Assembly (NCBI GenBank): GCA_019114385.1
Contig: DXFP01000030.1
Span: 1 to 36,393 of the forward strand
Length of the DNA stretch: 36,393 nt
Source: Candidatus Ligilactobacillus excrementigallinarum
Lineage (GTDB): Bacteria; Bacillota; Bacilli; Lactobacillales; Lactobacillaceae
Direction of reading: 5' to 3'
The notes beneath the pieces are model-generated. The model was not told the DNA's origin. It saw only the letters and a list, made by a program, of their open reading frames with translations, and did no database searches. Positions within the stretch are counted from its first letter, which is position 1. Each line of letters starts with the position of its first letter. Positions 26,229 to 35,195 of this stretch are shown piece after piece. The position numbers and the translations under genes are program-made.

Positions 26229-26316
26229 TTTCAAAGAATTGTTTAAGACATTTGAAAAGTTAATTGAGTCTATGTTACGGTAATGGGGTTGATTATCTAA
26301 GTAAGGGAGATTTTAA

Positions 26317-27060
26317 TTGTTACACTTTTTACAAAATTTATATGGACCATTTTTTGATTTGAATAATTGGAAAACGGTGATTGAATCCGGTCAAGACTGG
26401 ATGATTATTTTATCATTAGTATTAATCGAATGTTTGTTGTCAGTGGATAATGCAATTGTTTTAGCGGCACAGACTCAGAAATTACCTACCAAAAAAGAAC
26501 AAGAAAAATCATTATTTTATGGTTTATGGGGAGCTTATCTTTTCCGTTTCTTGTTAATCGGAGTAGGAACTTACTTGATTCGTTTCTGGTGGATTAAAGT
26601 AATTGGTGCCGGTTATTTACTATATTTATCCGTTAATCATTTTTGGAAGATGGCTCATCCTGAAAGTGAAGAACAGAAAAAACAAAAGAAGCCGCGGAAA
26701 CGATTATTGCCGCTTTTCTGGTCAGTAGTGGTTTCGATTGAGTTAATGGATATTGTTTTCTCAATTGATTCGATTTTAGCTTCATTGGCAATTTCACCCA
26801 ATCCGGTAATCGTGTTAATCGGTGGAATGATTGGAATTTTATGTATGCGGGGAATTGCAGAAGTTATTATGAAATTAATGGAAAAGATTCCTGAATTGGA
26901 AGTGATGGCATATGCTTTAATTGCTTTGATTGCGATTAAACTATTTCTTTCAATTCCAGCAATTGATATTGAAATTCCAGCAGGTATCTTCGGCATGATT
27001 GTCTTAGCTGCGGTAATTATCACATTGGTTGTGCATCAAATTCGGACTAAAAAAGCGTAA
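26317..27060 (+). CDS. TerC family integral membrane protein
   Basis: This 247-residue, roughly seven-segment membrane protein belongs to the TerC family. The two hallmark acidic motifs are SVDNAIVLA (Asp44) and the paired SIDSILA (Asp152), which form the likely metal site. In Bacillus and other Firmicutes, members such as YceF and YkoY export Mn2+ and help metallate secreted enzymes; applying that role here is inference. It starts with TTG at 26317, preceded by AAGGGAGA at the right distance. I looked for a yybP-ykoY manganese riboswitch in the 88 bp upstream and did not see one. Confidence 0.85.
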   Translation: MLHFLQNLYGPFFDLNNWKTVIESGQDWMIILSLVLIECLLSVDNAIVLAAQTQKLPTKKEQEKSLFYGLWGAYLFRFLLIGVGTYLIRFWWIKVIGAGYLLYLSVNHFWKMAHPESEEQKKQKKPRKRLLPLFWSVVVSIELMDIVFSIDSILASLAISPNPVIVLIGGMIGILCMRGIAEVIMKLMEKIPELEVMAYALIALIAIKLFLSIPAIDIEIPAGIFGMIVLAAVIITLVVHQIRTKKA

Positions 27061-27074
27061 GATTAAAAGTGAAC

Positions 27075-27103
27075 TTGAATTTTTTGAGATTTTTCGGTAA
27101 AAT
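27075..27103 (+). promoter_or_regulatory. promoter of the 46-residue ORF and ABC-F leader
   Basis: TTGAAT (27075-27080), a 17-bp spacer and TAAAAT (27098-27103). It is the only good promoter between the TerC-like gene and the ABC-F gene, so the small ORF, the attenuator and the ABC-F gene probably share one transcript. Confidence 0.6.
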
Positions 27104-27138
27104 GAATGGTTGTTAATGTGTGAAGGGAGGTTAGTCAC

Positions 27139-27279
27139 ATGTCACAAAATACACATATTGGTGCAGCTAATGATCGCCGCCCAGTAAACCACAAGAACAT
27201 CAAGAAGCGTCGTAAACAACACGAAGCAGTATTGAACTTCTTAAAGGAACGCGATGAAGCTGACAAAGCTAGCAAGTAA
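27139..27279 (+). CDS. 46-residue basic small protein, unknown
   Basis: This short ORF has a strong ribosome site (AGGGAGG, 27125-27131, eight bases before the ATG). The product is rich in Lys, Arg and His up to about residue 28 (DRRPVNHKNIKKRRKQH) and ends in a charged, probably helical stretch. There is no signal peptide or membrane segment. The composition suggests contact with RNA or the ribosome, but no family is recognised. Its stop codon lies eight bases before the first arm of the attenuator leading into the ABC-F gene, so translation of this ORF could influence folding of the leader. The promoter at 27075-27103 fits it. It may be a standalone small protein or a regulatory upstream ORF. 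Confidence 0.72.
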   Translation: MSQNTHIGAANDRRPVNHKNIKKRRKQHEAVLNFLKERDEADKASK

Positions 27280-27286
27280 TTGAGTC

Positions 27287-27424
27287 TGCGCGGTTTCAGC
27301 CACGTGGAGCTCAAGCAGTGATGTGCACTTTCTCGAGGAGTAGCATTGCTGAACAGAGTTTCAATTAATTGAATACAAAGAAGCTCCACATGGTCGTGTA
27401 AGTGCGATTATGTGGTGTTTTTTT
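27287..27424 (+). promoter_or_regulatory. transcription attenuator leader of the ABC-F gene
   Basis: Arm A is TGCGCGG (27287-27293) plus CCACGTGGAGCT (27300-27311). It pairs with arm B, AGCTCCACATGG plus TCGTGTA (27382-27400), making a stem of about 19 bp with a six-base bulge. The enclosed part holds a hairpin (AGCAGTG/CATTGCT, 27314-27350) and the palindrome TTCAATTAATTGAA (27360-27373). Arm B alternatively forms the terminator at 27386-27424, so the two folds are mutually exclusive. This is the architecture of a transcription attenuator. The inducing signal is unknown; for ABC-F genes it is often ribosome-targeting antibiotics. Confidence 0.68.
27386..27424 (+). terminator. leader terminator before the ABC-F gene
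   Basis: Bases 27386-27398 (CCACATGGTCGTG) pair with 27403-27415 over a four-base loop, 13 pairs including some G·T. Two bases later come seven T residues (27418-27424). It ends 18 bp before the ABC-F start codon. Confidence 0.82.
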
Positions 27425-27442
27425 ATTGTGACATTAAATATT

Positions 27443-28990
27443 ATGGGAATTTTAGAAGTTAAGCACCTCTCAATGAGTTTTGCAGAGAAGCAATTATATC
27501 AAGATGCATCATTTGATTTAAATAAAGAAGATCACATGGGAGTGATTGGCCAAAATGGTGCAGGAAAATCAACGTTAATCAAGTTAATTACAAAACAAAT
27601 CTTTCCCGATGAGGGGCAAATAAAATGGCAAAAGAAAATCAAGGTCGGCTATTTAGATCAATATGCGCAAAGTGCTCATGACCTGACAATTATTGATTTT
27701 TTAAAAAGTGCATTTCAAGATTTGTATGAAATTGAACAAAAACAGGCCGAATGTTATCGTTTGTATGCTGAAAACATGGATGAACAATTATTAGAACAGG
27801 CTGGCAAGTACCAAGAAATTTTGGAAGCCCATGATTTTTATAATTTGGATACTCAAATTGAACAAGTTATGCAAGGACTTGGAATTGACAGTTTAGGCAA
27901 AAAACGGCAAGTAAGCGACTGTTCAGGCGGCCAACGTTCTAAGATTATTCTGGCAAAATTATTGTTGGAAAAACCTGACGTCTTGTTGTTAGATGAACCG
28001 ACAAACTACTTGGACACTGAACACATCGAGTGGTTAACCGATTTTCTGAATGATTTTACAGGTGCATTCATGGTAATTTCACATGATTATGATTTTTTAG
28101 AAAAAATTACTAATACAATTATTGATGTTGCGTGGGGAAAGATTACCAAATATACCGGAAGTTTTAAGGCGGCTATCAAGCAAAAAGAAATTAAGAAAGA
28201 AGTCCAACGCAAGGCCTATGAAAAACAACAACGCCAAATTGAAAAAGATGAAGCTTATATTCGTAAAAATAAAGCTGGTAGTCGATCAAATATGGCTAAA
28301 TCTCGGGAAAAACGGCTGGCTAAAATGAAACGAATTACTCCGCCAAGCGATAATTTGCAGGCACATTTTAAATTTCCAGTTTTGGAATTATTGTCAGCAA
28401 ATACGTTGACAGTGCAAAATTTAGTTGTTGGTTATGAAAAACCATTACTTGCACCGGTAACTTTCTCATTGATACATGGTGAAAAAATCGTCTTAAAAGG
28501 TTTTAATGGAGTTGGAAAATCAACCTTAATTAAATCAATTTTAGGTAAAATTAAGACTTTTGGCGGAACAGTTAAATTTGCAGATGCCGCAGTGATTAAT
28601 TATTTTGATCAAGATTTAGTTTGGAATAATCCGGAACTTACACCATTGCAAATTATTCAAAATCAATTTCCAAAATTAGAACCGAAAACGATTCGTCAAC
28701 GATTGGCACGGGCAGGAATCAACGCTGCAAATGCAATGAAACCGATGAAATTGTTAAGCGGGGGCGAGCAGACTAAAATTAAATTATGTATGTTGGAACT
28801 TACACCTTGCAACTTTTTGATTTTGGATGAACCCACAAATCATTTGGATGATGAAACGAAAAATGCATTAAGATCGGCGTGTCAGAATTTTTCAGGAAAT
28901 ATTATTTTAGTAAGTCACGAACCTAGTTTTTATGAAGGCTGGGCAGATAAGATTTTGGACGTGGAAAATTTACGACAAAAACAACGTTAA
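27443..28990 (+). CDS. ABC-F family ATPase (YfmM-like)
   Basis: This 515-residue soluble protein has two ABC ATPase domains and no membrane segment. Domain 1 has Walker A GQNGAGKST (36-44), signature CSGGQRSK and Walker B LLLDEPTNYLD. A charged linker (QKEIKKEVQRKAYEKQQRQIEKDE region) is followed by domain 2 with NGVGKSTLIKS, LSGGEQTK and LILDEPTNHLD. This matches ABC-F proteins, which act on the ribosome in antibiotic resistance or translation quality control; overall it resembles B. subtilis YfmM. The ATG at 27443 (MGILEVKHLS) fits family N-termini; an upstream ATG at 27410 lies inside the terminator hairpin. No Shine-Dalgarno sequence is visible before 27443. Expression is probably controlled by the attenuator. 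Whether it confers resistance cannot be told from sequence. Confidence 0.88.
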   Translation: MGILEVKHLSMSFAEKQLYQDASFDLNKEDHMGVIGQNGAGKSTLIKLITKQIFPDEGQIKWQKKIKVGYLDQYAQSAHDLTIIDFLKSAFQDLYEIEQKQAECYRLYAENMDEQLLEQAGKYQEILEAHDFYNLDTQIEQVMQGLGIDSLGKKRQVSDCSGGQRSKIILAKLLLEKPDVLLLDEPTNYLDTEHIEWLTDFLNDFTGAFMVISHDYDFLEKITNTIIDVAWGKITKYTGSFKAAIKQKEIKKEVQRKAYEKQQRQIEKDEAYIRKNKAGSRSNMAKSREKRLAKMKRITPPSDNLQAHFKFPVLELLSANTLTVQNLVVGYEKPLLAPVTFSLIHGEKIVLKGFNGVGKSTLIKSILGKIKTFGGTVKFADAAVINYFDQDLVWNNPELTPLQIIQNQFPKLEPKTIRQRLARAGINAANAMKPMKLLSGGEQTKIKLCMLELTPCNFLILDEPTNHLDDETKNALRSACQNFSGNIILVSHEPSFYEGWADKILDVENLRQKQR

Positions 28991-29001
28991 TTCAGAAAAA
29001 T

Positions 29002-29031
29002 TTGAAATTAAGATGTAATTTTCGGTATATT
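29002..29031 (+). promoter_or_regulatory. promoter of the YkuD-like operon
   Basis: TTGAAA (29002-29007), an 18-bp spacer and TATATT (29026-29031), 35 bp before the start codon. Confidence 0.55.
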
Positions 29032-29066
29032 AGAGATGTAGCAAATAATAGAGAGGCATTTTTTAA

Positions 29067-29849
29067 ATGGAAAAGAAAAAAAGCCGTCAATGGCTCAAAT
29101 GGCTGGTTGCAATTGTCTTAGTGTGTGCAACAGCTGGTACATATGTTTATATCCATCATTTAGAAGCAGTTAAGTCTGTGAAATTAGCTAAGCAAAAGAA
29201 ATATGATGAAAAGGCTGAAAAAGTAAATCGTAAGTTATTAAAAGAACAAAAGGAACACATGACAAAGCCGATTGCTTGGGATAAGCCAAGTGAAACTTTG
29301 CCATATCCTGATATTTCAAAATATAAGCACTATAAAACATATCATCGGGTATGGCTTTCAGTTAATTTAAAGAAGCAGCGTTTATACGTTCATCAAGGAC
29401 CATATACCTTATATACAATGTATGCATATGGAAACCGCACGTATGAAAAAATGCAAGCCGGACAACGTACTCCGTTAGGATTGTATAAAATTCATAAGAA
29501 CCGCGGTACCGATTACTACGATGCTCCGATGGCATACTACTATCATGCATGGTTGTCATATGGACCTAAAGGACATTTGATGATTCAGGCAATTCCAACT
29601 ACTCAAGACGGTGAAAAAATCAAGAAAGTAACCAATGTATTAGGCAAACGGTATGAGAAGAAACATGTAGCACGTACTAATGGGGCAATTTGGGTAAGTG
29701 CACCGGATGCAAAATGGTTAGAAGAAAATATTCCTGCTAAAACTTTAATTTTAGTTCAAGATCAAAAGGATAAAAATGATCCATATCAAGTAATAAAGAA
29801 GTATTACAAGCAAAAAGAAATTCAAGAGAAATTTGGAAAAGGGGAATAA
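29067..29849 (+). CDS. YkuD-fold (L,D-transpeptidase-like) membrane-anchored protein lacking catalytic residues
   Basis: This 260-residue protein has an N-terminal membrane anchor (residues 10-29), a charged linker, and a YkuD-like domain (about 92-230). The domain shows VNLKKQRLYVHQG, GQRTPLGLYKI and a C-terminal DAKWL, as in L,D-transpeptidases that cross-link peptidoglycan. The catalytic HG and SHGCIR motifs are replaced: the expected His is Gln174 (LMIQAIP), and SHGCIR reads T204-N-G-A207-I-W209. Without the Cys nucleophile and His it should have no transpeptidase activity, so a binding or regulatory role is likely. It is first in a tight operon, with the next gene starting four bases after its stop. 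GAGAGG precedes the ATG. Confidence 0.82.
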   Translation: MEKKKSRQWLKWLVAIVLVCATAGTYVYIHHLEAVKSVKLAKQKKYDEKAEKVNRKLLKEQKEHMTKPIAWDKPSETLPYPDISKYKHYKTYHRVWLSVNLKKQRLYVHQGPYTLYTMYAYGNRTYEKMQAGQRTPLGLYKIHKNRGTDYYDAPMAYYYHAWLSYGPKGHLMIQAIPTTQDGEKIKKVTNVLGKRYEKKHVARTNGAIWVSAPDAKWLEENIPAKTLILVQDQKDKNDPYQVIKKYYKQKEIQEKFGKGE

Positions 29850-29853
29850 ATTG

Positions 29854-30321
29854 ATGCAAATTAAGGTCAAAGACTTTATTGATCAAGTTGTTGACGGCGA
29901 TTTTATCAGTAGTGAAATGCAAACGCCAATTGAAGATTTAGATTCTGCAATCAAACAAAGTGTATCTGATTTTCAAACAAGTGTAGCACAAAATAAATTA
30001 AGCCAACAAATTATCTTAGTTCAAGGCTTTAATGAGGAAATTCGAATTCGACTAGAAAGCGGCATTATTAATTTACCATTTGCTAATATTAATCGGGTTG
30101 ATAACTTTTTTGATGAACTTGAAGCACAGGTACCATTGAATTTGTACTTAATTGTTGAAGCTGCAGATTTAAATCAATCCAAATTCAGAATTGATGAGGT
30201 TTCAAGTGTGAGTCAAGTCATTGATGATCCAGCACAAACAGCTAAACATGTGATTGAAATGGTAAATCAACAGATTGATCAACTTCAAGCAAATGTGAAG
30301 CAAGCAGAAGAGAAGGATTAA
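29854..30321 (+). CDS. unknown 155-residue soluble protein
   Basis: The protein has no signal peptide or membrane segment and no motif I recognise. It is acidic and Gln/Asn/Asp-rich, with predicted mixed alpha/beta character and a probable C-terminal helix (residues ~120-155). The ATG at 29854 is preceded by AAGGGGAAT. An ATG at 29833 would overlap the upstream gene. It sits four bases after the YkuD-like gene and three bases before the phosphatase gene, so the three are translated from one message. Confidence 0.75.
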   Translation: MQIKVKDFIDQVVDGDFISSEMQTPIEDLDSAIKQSVSDFQTSVAQNKLSQQIILVQGFNEEIRIRLESGIINLPFANINRVDNFFDELEAQVPLNLYLIVEAADLNQSKFRIDEVSSVSQVIDDPAQTAKHVIEMVNQQIDQLQANVKQAEEKD

Positions 30322-30324
30322 AGT

Positions 30325-31107
30325 ATGAAACAACATTTATTAGATATTCAACAAGGATTTAATTTTCGGGATTTAGGCGGATATCAAACCAAAGATGGTC
30401 ATCAAGTTAAGATGCACAAAGTTGTTCGCTCTGGAATGCTCAATAACTTAAATGACCATGATTTACAGTATTTAATTGATTATGGGGTAAAGGTTGATAT
30501 TGATTTTCGGTCAATAGAAGAACAAGAATCAATGCCAGACAAGGTGCCAGCTGGAGTGCGCTATTTATCAGATCCTGTTTTTCCAAAAGATGCAACGAAG
30601 AGTAATGAAAAAGCAGCATTACGGAAAAAAGCATTCTTAAATGATCCTAAAGCCGGCTATGAAAACATGTTGCAATCTTACAAAGATATTGTACTTTCGC
30701 CAAGTGCACAACATGCATATCGAGTATTTTTTGATGAACTGTTAGCTAATGAAAAGGATGGTGAAGCAGTTTTATTCCACTGTACTGCTGGTAAAGATCG
30801 GACAGGAATGGGCGCCGTTTATTTATTAAGTATTTTAGGAGTGCCAGATGATGTAATTCGTGCTGATTATCTTTCTTCAAACAAGCATTTATTATTAAAT
30901 CAGCAAAATAAGCAAAAAATGTATCAAGAATTGGGCGAAACATTTTTGCAAAATATTGAAGATTTAACCCGGGTATGCGATGAATATTTAGATACTGCAT
31001 TGGATTTAATTAAAGCTGAATCAGGTTCAGTAGTGCAATACTTAGAAGATAAGATCAAAGTTACTCCTGCTCAACAAGCAAAATTAAAAGAAATTTATTT
31101 AAATTAA
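30325..31107 (+). CDS. tyrosine-protein phosphatase (AGKDRTG type), paralogue 1
   Basis: This 260-residue cytoplasmic enzyme belongs to the tyrosine/serine phosphatase family with the CX5R loop. Cys153 (nucleophile) and Arg159 lie in HCTAGKDRTG. The N-terminus shows FNFRDLGGYQT and the middle DFRS, both typical of the family that includes Listeria LipA and Mycobacterium PtpB. Such enzymes can act on phosphotyrosine proteins or phosphoinositides; the substrate here is unknown. It is third in the operon 29067-31107, and its stop codon abuts a terminator. A paralogue lies at 32599-33378. Confidence 0.88.
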   Translation: MKQHLLDIQQGFNFRDLGGYQTKDGHQVKMHKVVRSGMLNNLNDHDLQYLIDYGVKVDIDFRSIEEQESMPDKVPAGVRYLSDPVFPKDATKSNEKAALRKKAFLNDPKAGYENMLQSYKDIVLSPSAQHAYRVFFDELLANEKDGEAVLFHCTAGKDRTGMGAVYLLSILGVPDDVIRADYLSSNKHLLLNQQNKQKMYQELGETFLQNIEDLTRVCDEYLDTALDLIKAESGSVVQYLEDKIKVTPAQQAKLKEIYLN

Positions 31108-31143
31108 TCAGGATGAGATTAATGTCGCATTCTGACTTTTATT
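31108..31143 (+). terminator. terminator after phosphatase paralogue 1
   Basis: TCAGGATG (31108-31115) pairs with CATTCTGA (31128-31135, one G·T) followed by CTTTTATT. It begins directly after the stop codon. Confidence 0.7.
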
Positions 31144-31202
31144 CCACGTAAAAGGTGGTATGATTAAATTATAGAATTTATTGAGAAATGGGGAATGACT
31201 AA

Positions 31203-32543
31203 ATGTCAAGTGGTCAGGCGATAATCAATTTGATTATTGTAGTGATCGTATTTTACTTTGCAGCCTTTTTTGTGTCTGCAGAGTTTGCCATTGTTTCGGT
31301 ACGTAAAAGTGCAATTGAAAGTGCTTTGGAAGAAGGTACCGGAAATAAAAAGAAATTGAAATTAGCTTTGCAAATGATCACTAATATGAATGAGTATCTC
31401 TCGACTACTCAAGTTGGAGTCTCAACTACCGGAATTATTTTAGGGTGGATTGGGGCTGACACTTTGTCGCAGATTTTAACTAATTTATTTGGTAAATTGC
31501 CAATTAATCACGCGACAATTGTAGCCGTCAGTGCAGTTTTAGGAGTTGTTATTCTAACATACTTGGAAGTGGTTTTAACCGAAATTGTACCCAAGAATAT
31601 TAGTATTGACATGCCAATGAAAATGATGATGTTCATTGTGCGGCCATTGCACTACTTCCATGTAATCTTCTATCCATTTGTTTGGCTGCTGAATGTCTCA
31701 GCTTCTGGAATTGTCAAGATGCTGGGCTTGAAGCCGGCAGGTGAAGAAGAAGATGTCATGTCGCAAAATGAAATTTTAAATGTTTCCAAAAATTCAGTAG
31801 ACAGCGGTGCCATTGATCGGGAAGACTATGTATATATGGAACGGGCCTTTGAGTTTAATGATAAGGTTGCTAAAGATATTATGGTTGACCGTACAAGTTT
31901 GGAAGTAGTAGATGTAACGGATACTGTTCGCGATGTTATCAATAAATATTTGCAAACTAAGTTTTCACGTTATCCGGTTGTTGCTAACAATGATAAAGAT
32001 AACATTTTAGGATATGTTTATATTTATGATATGATTCGCCAAGCCCAAGTGGACGATACAGTTAAAGTTGCACGGGTGATGCGGACAGTCATTACAGCTC
32101 CAGAAGTTACGCCTATTCAAAAGTTACTGCAGCAAATGATTAAGAAACATGTGCCATTAGTAGTAATTTTAGATGAATACGGCGGAACGAGCGGAATTGT
32201 AACTGACCGTGATATTTATGAAGAATTATTTGGAACTGTTAAAGATGAAGCTGATGATGTTTCAACTGATGATATTATTGCGAATGAAGATGGAACATAC
32301 ACGGTTTCTGGAAAAACAACTTTATATGATTTTGAACGGTTCTTTAAATTTAAAGATAAAGAATTCCAAGAATCTGATAGTGTAACCTTAGCGGGATACT
32401 TATTAGAAAACTATAAAGTGAAATTAGGCACAAAGATTAAGTTAGGCAACGTAGAAATTGAAGTGACTGATTTTAAACGGAATTATATTGACTGGATGAA
32501 AGTAACTCCTTTGAAAAAAGAGGAGCCATCAACTGAAGGTTAA
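31203..32543 (+). CDS. CNNM/CorC family transporter (DUF21 + CBS + CorC_HlyC)
   Basis: This 446-residue membrane protein has an N-terminal DUF21 transmembrane domain (residues ~5-190), two CBS domains (about 210-335, including MVDRTSLEVVDV and KHVPLVVILDEYGGTSGIVT) and a C-terminal CorC_HlyC domain (about 350-435). The family is often mis-named hemolysin. Characterised members such as CorC and MpfA take part in Mg2+ efflux, with the CBS pair sensing adenine nucleotides. The ATG follows GAAATGGGGAATGACTAA. A terminator lies just after the stop codon, yet the next gene starts 55 bp on without an obvious promoter, so partial read-through is likely. Confidence 0.88.
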   Translation: MSSGQAIINLIIVVIVFYFAAFFVSAEFAIVSVRKSAIESALEEGTGNKKKLKLALQMITNMNEYLSTTQVGVSTTGIILGWIGADTLSQILTNLFGKLPINHATIVAVSAVLGVVILTYLEVVLTEIVPKNISIDMPMKMMMFIVRPLHYFHVIFYPFVWLLNVSASGIVKMLGLKPAGEEEDVMSQNEILNVSKNSVDSGAIDREDYVYMERAFEFNDKVAKDIMVDRTSLEVVDVTDTVRDVINKYLQTKFSRYPVVANNDKDNILGYVYIYDMIRQAQVDDTVKVARVMRTVITAPEVTPIQKLLQQMIKKHVPLVVILDEYGGTSGIVTDRDIYEELFGTVKDEADDVSTDDIIANEDGTYTVSGKTTLYDFERFFKFKDKEFQESDSVTLAGYLLENYKVKLGTKIKLGNVEIEVTDFKRNYIDWMKVTPLKKEEPSTEG

Positions 32544-32546
32544 GCA

Positions 32547-32582
32547 AGGTGTGGAAGTTGAAGACGGCTTCCGCGCTTTTTT
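32547..32582 (+). terminator. terminator between the CorC-family gene and phosphatase paralogue 2
   Basis: AGGTGTGGAAGT (32547-32558) pairs with GCTTCCGCGCTT (32567-32578), 12 pairs with several G·T, followed by T to 32582. The next ribosome site starts four bases later. Confidence 0.75.
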
Positions 32583-32598
32583 GTAAGGAGGGACAATA

Positions 32599-33378
32599 AT
32601 GACAGATAGAATGTTGGAGCTTCAAGGCGGAGTTAATATGCGAGAATTAGGCGGTTATCAAACAATTGATGGTAAAAAGGTGAAATACCATAAGTTGTTG
32701 CGCTCAGGGAATCTGAATGAGCTGACAGATGCGGACCTTGCATATTTGGAACAATATGGTTTACGTATTGATGTGGATCTGCGTTCGCCGTCTGAAAGTG
32801 AGTATTATGCGGATCGCTATCCTGAAGCTGCAGCGTACGTTAACTTGCCAGTTTATCCATTTAGTCGAAATTTATTCAAAAATTTAGGAATTGTAAACTA
32901 CATGAAAATGCACTTGGATGAAAATAATTATGCTGACCAAAGTTATGTTCAAATGTTGGTAGATAAGCATGCACTAGGAACTTTTCGCAAATTATTTGAT
33001 TTATTATTAGCAAATGAAAAGCCTAATCAAGGTTTAGTTTTTCATTGTTCAGCTGGCAAAGACCGGACAGGAGTCGCAGCCTTTTTGATTCTAAGTGCAC
33101 TGCAAGTTAAACCGGACCAGATTTTACAAGATTACCTGTTAACAAACTTATATTTTCAAGGAAATTCAGCTGCACAAATCAATCAGCTGGTAACGCATGA
33201 TGAGCGGAATGCCTTGGCAGATAAATTAAATGCAAATTTGGCTGTGAGTGCGGAAAATTTTGCGATTTTGCATAAAACATGTACGACTGTTGCAGATTCA
33301 ATGGAAGGTTATTTTGCCAAATATCTGCAATTAGACCAAAAGCAATTAGCAAAATTACGTGAGATTTATTTAGAGTAA
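32599..33378 (+). CDS. tyrosine-protein phosphatase (AGKDRTG type), paralogue 2
   Basis: This 259-residue enzyme has the same architecture as the one at 30325: VNMRELGGYQT near the start, VDLRS in the middle and HCSAGKDRTG with Cys150 and Arg156. The two are clearly paralogues but substantially diverged, most of all around residues 85-115. AAGGAGGG gives a strong ribosome site. With no promoter seen between the terminator and the start, it probably depends on read-through from the CorC-family gene. Substrate unknown. Confidence 0.87.
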   Translation: MTDRMLELQGGVNMRELGGYQTIDGKKVKYHKLLRSGNLNELTDADLAYLEQYGLRIDVDLRSPSESEYYADRYPEAAAYVNLPVYPFSRNLFKNLGIVNYMKMHLDENNYADQSYVQMLVDKHALGTFRKLFDLLLANEKPNQGLVFHCSAGKDRTGVAAFLILSALQVKPDQILQDYLLTNLYFQGNSAAQINQLVTHDERNALADKLNANLAVSAENFAILHKTCTTVADSMEGYFAKYLQLDQKQLAKLREIYLE

Positions 33379-33428
33379 ATTTTATTTTTGTTCAATTGAT
33401 ACTATTAATTTAATGGCGATTAAAAGAT

Positions 33429-33441
33429 ATTGTTCGGATTA
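33429..33441. promoter_or_regulatory. PurBox-like site upstream of guaB
   Basis: Read on the minus strand, TAATCCGAACAAT matches the lactococcal PurR box AWWWCCGAACWWT at 12 of 13 positions. A weaker copy, AAATCCGTACAAA on the same strand, is at 33470-33482 inside the promoter. PurR control of guaB is plausible but unproven; the sites are direct rather than inverted. Confidence 0.45.
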
Positions 33442-33463
33442 AATATTTTTTTGAGATTTATAC

Positions 33464-35015
<1,552 letters not shown>

Positions 35016-35113
35016 TTGCTTGAATTAAATTAATAAATGTGAAATAATAACAACAACCAATCAAAATAAAGAATGTCAGAGAGCACTCATTTTGAATTAG
35101 GATAAGTTCGGAA

Positions 35114-35129
35114 AATTTCACGTGAAACA
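35114..35129. other. parS-like site
   Basis: AATTTCACGTGAAACA matches the Firmicute ParB/Spo0J-binding consensus TGTTNCACGTGAAACA at all but the first two positions, and its central 12 bp (TTTCACGTGAAA) are a perfect palindrome. parS sites cluster near oriC. The location between guaB and the permease, in a window with an rRNA operon, is consistent with an origin-proximal region. Confidence 0.6.
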
Positions 35130-35131
35130 AC

Positions 35132-35174
35132 AGGTCTGGGCTGGATTCAATTTGAATGCAGCTCGGGCCTTTTT
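35132..35174 (+). terminator. terminator after guaB
   Basis: AGGTCTGGGCT (35132-35142) pairs along its length with AGCTCGGGCCT (35160-35170) using some G·T pairs, the loop can extend the stem (ATTCAA/TTGAAT), and T residues follow. The palindromic parS-like site lies just upstream. Confidence 0.82.
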
Positions 35175-35195
35175 GAATATAAGGAGTGGCGTTTT

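Noticed and set aside
26229-26316. A yybP-ykoY manganese riboswitch upstream of the TerC-like gene
   Set aside because: The 88-bp gap is too short and lacks the conserved riboswitch loops.
27296-27312. CCACGTGG core as a second parS site
   Set aside because: The flanks do not fit the parS consensus (about 11 of 16), and the bases are explained by the attenuator stem.
27287-27424. T-box, SRP RNA, 6S RNA or known riboswitch
   Set aside because: No T-box sequence, no SRP tetraloop motif and no known aptamer core is visible. The region is best described as an unclassified attenuator.
35073-35105. Ten-codon ORF after guaB
   Set aside because: It is too short, lacks a ribosome site and overlaps no conserved element.
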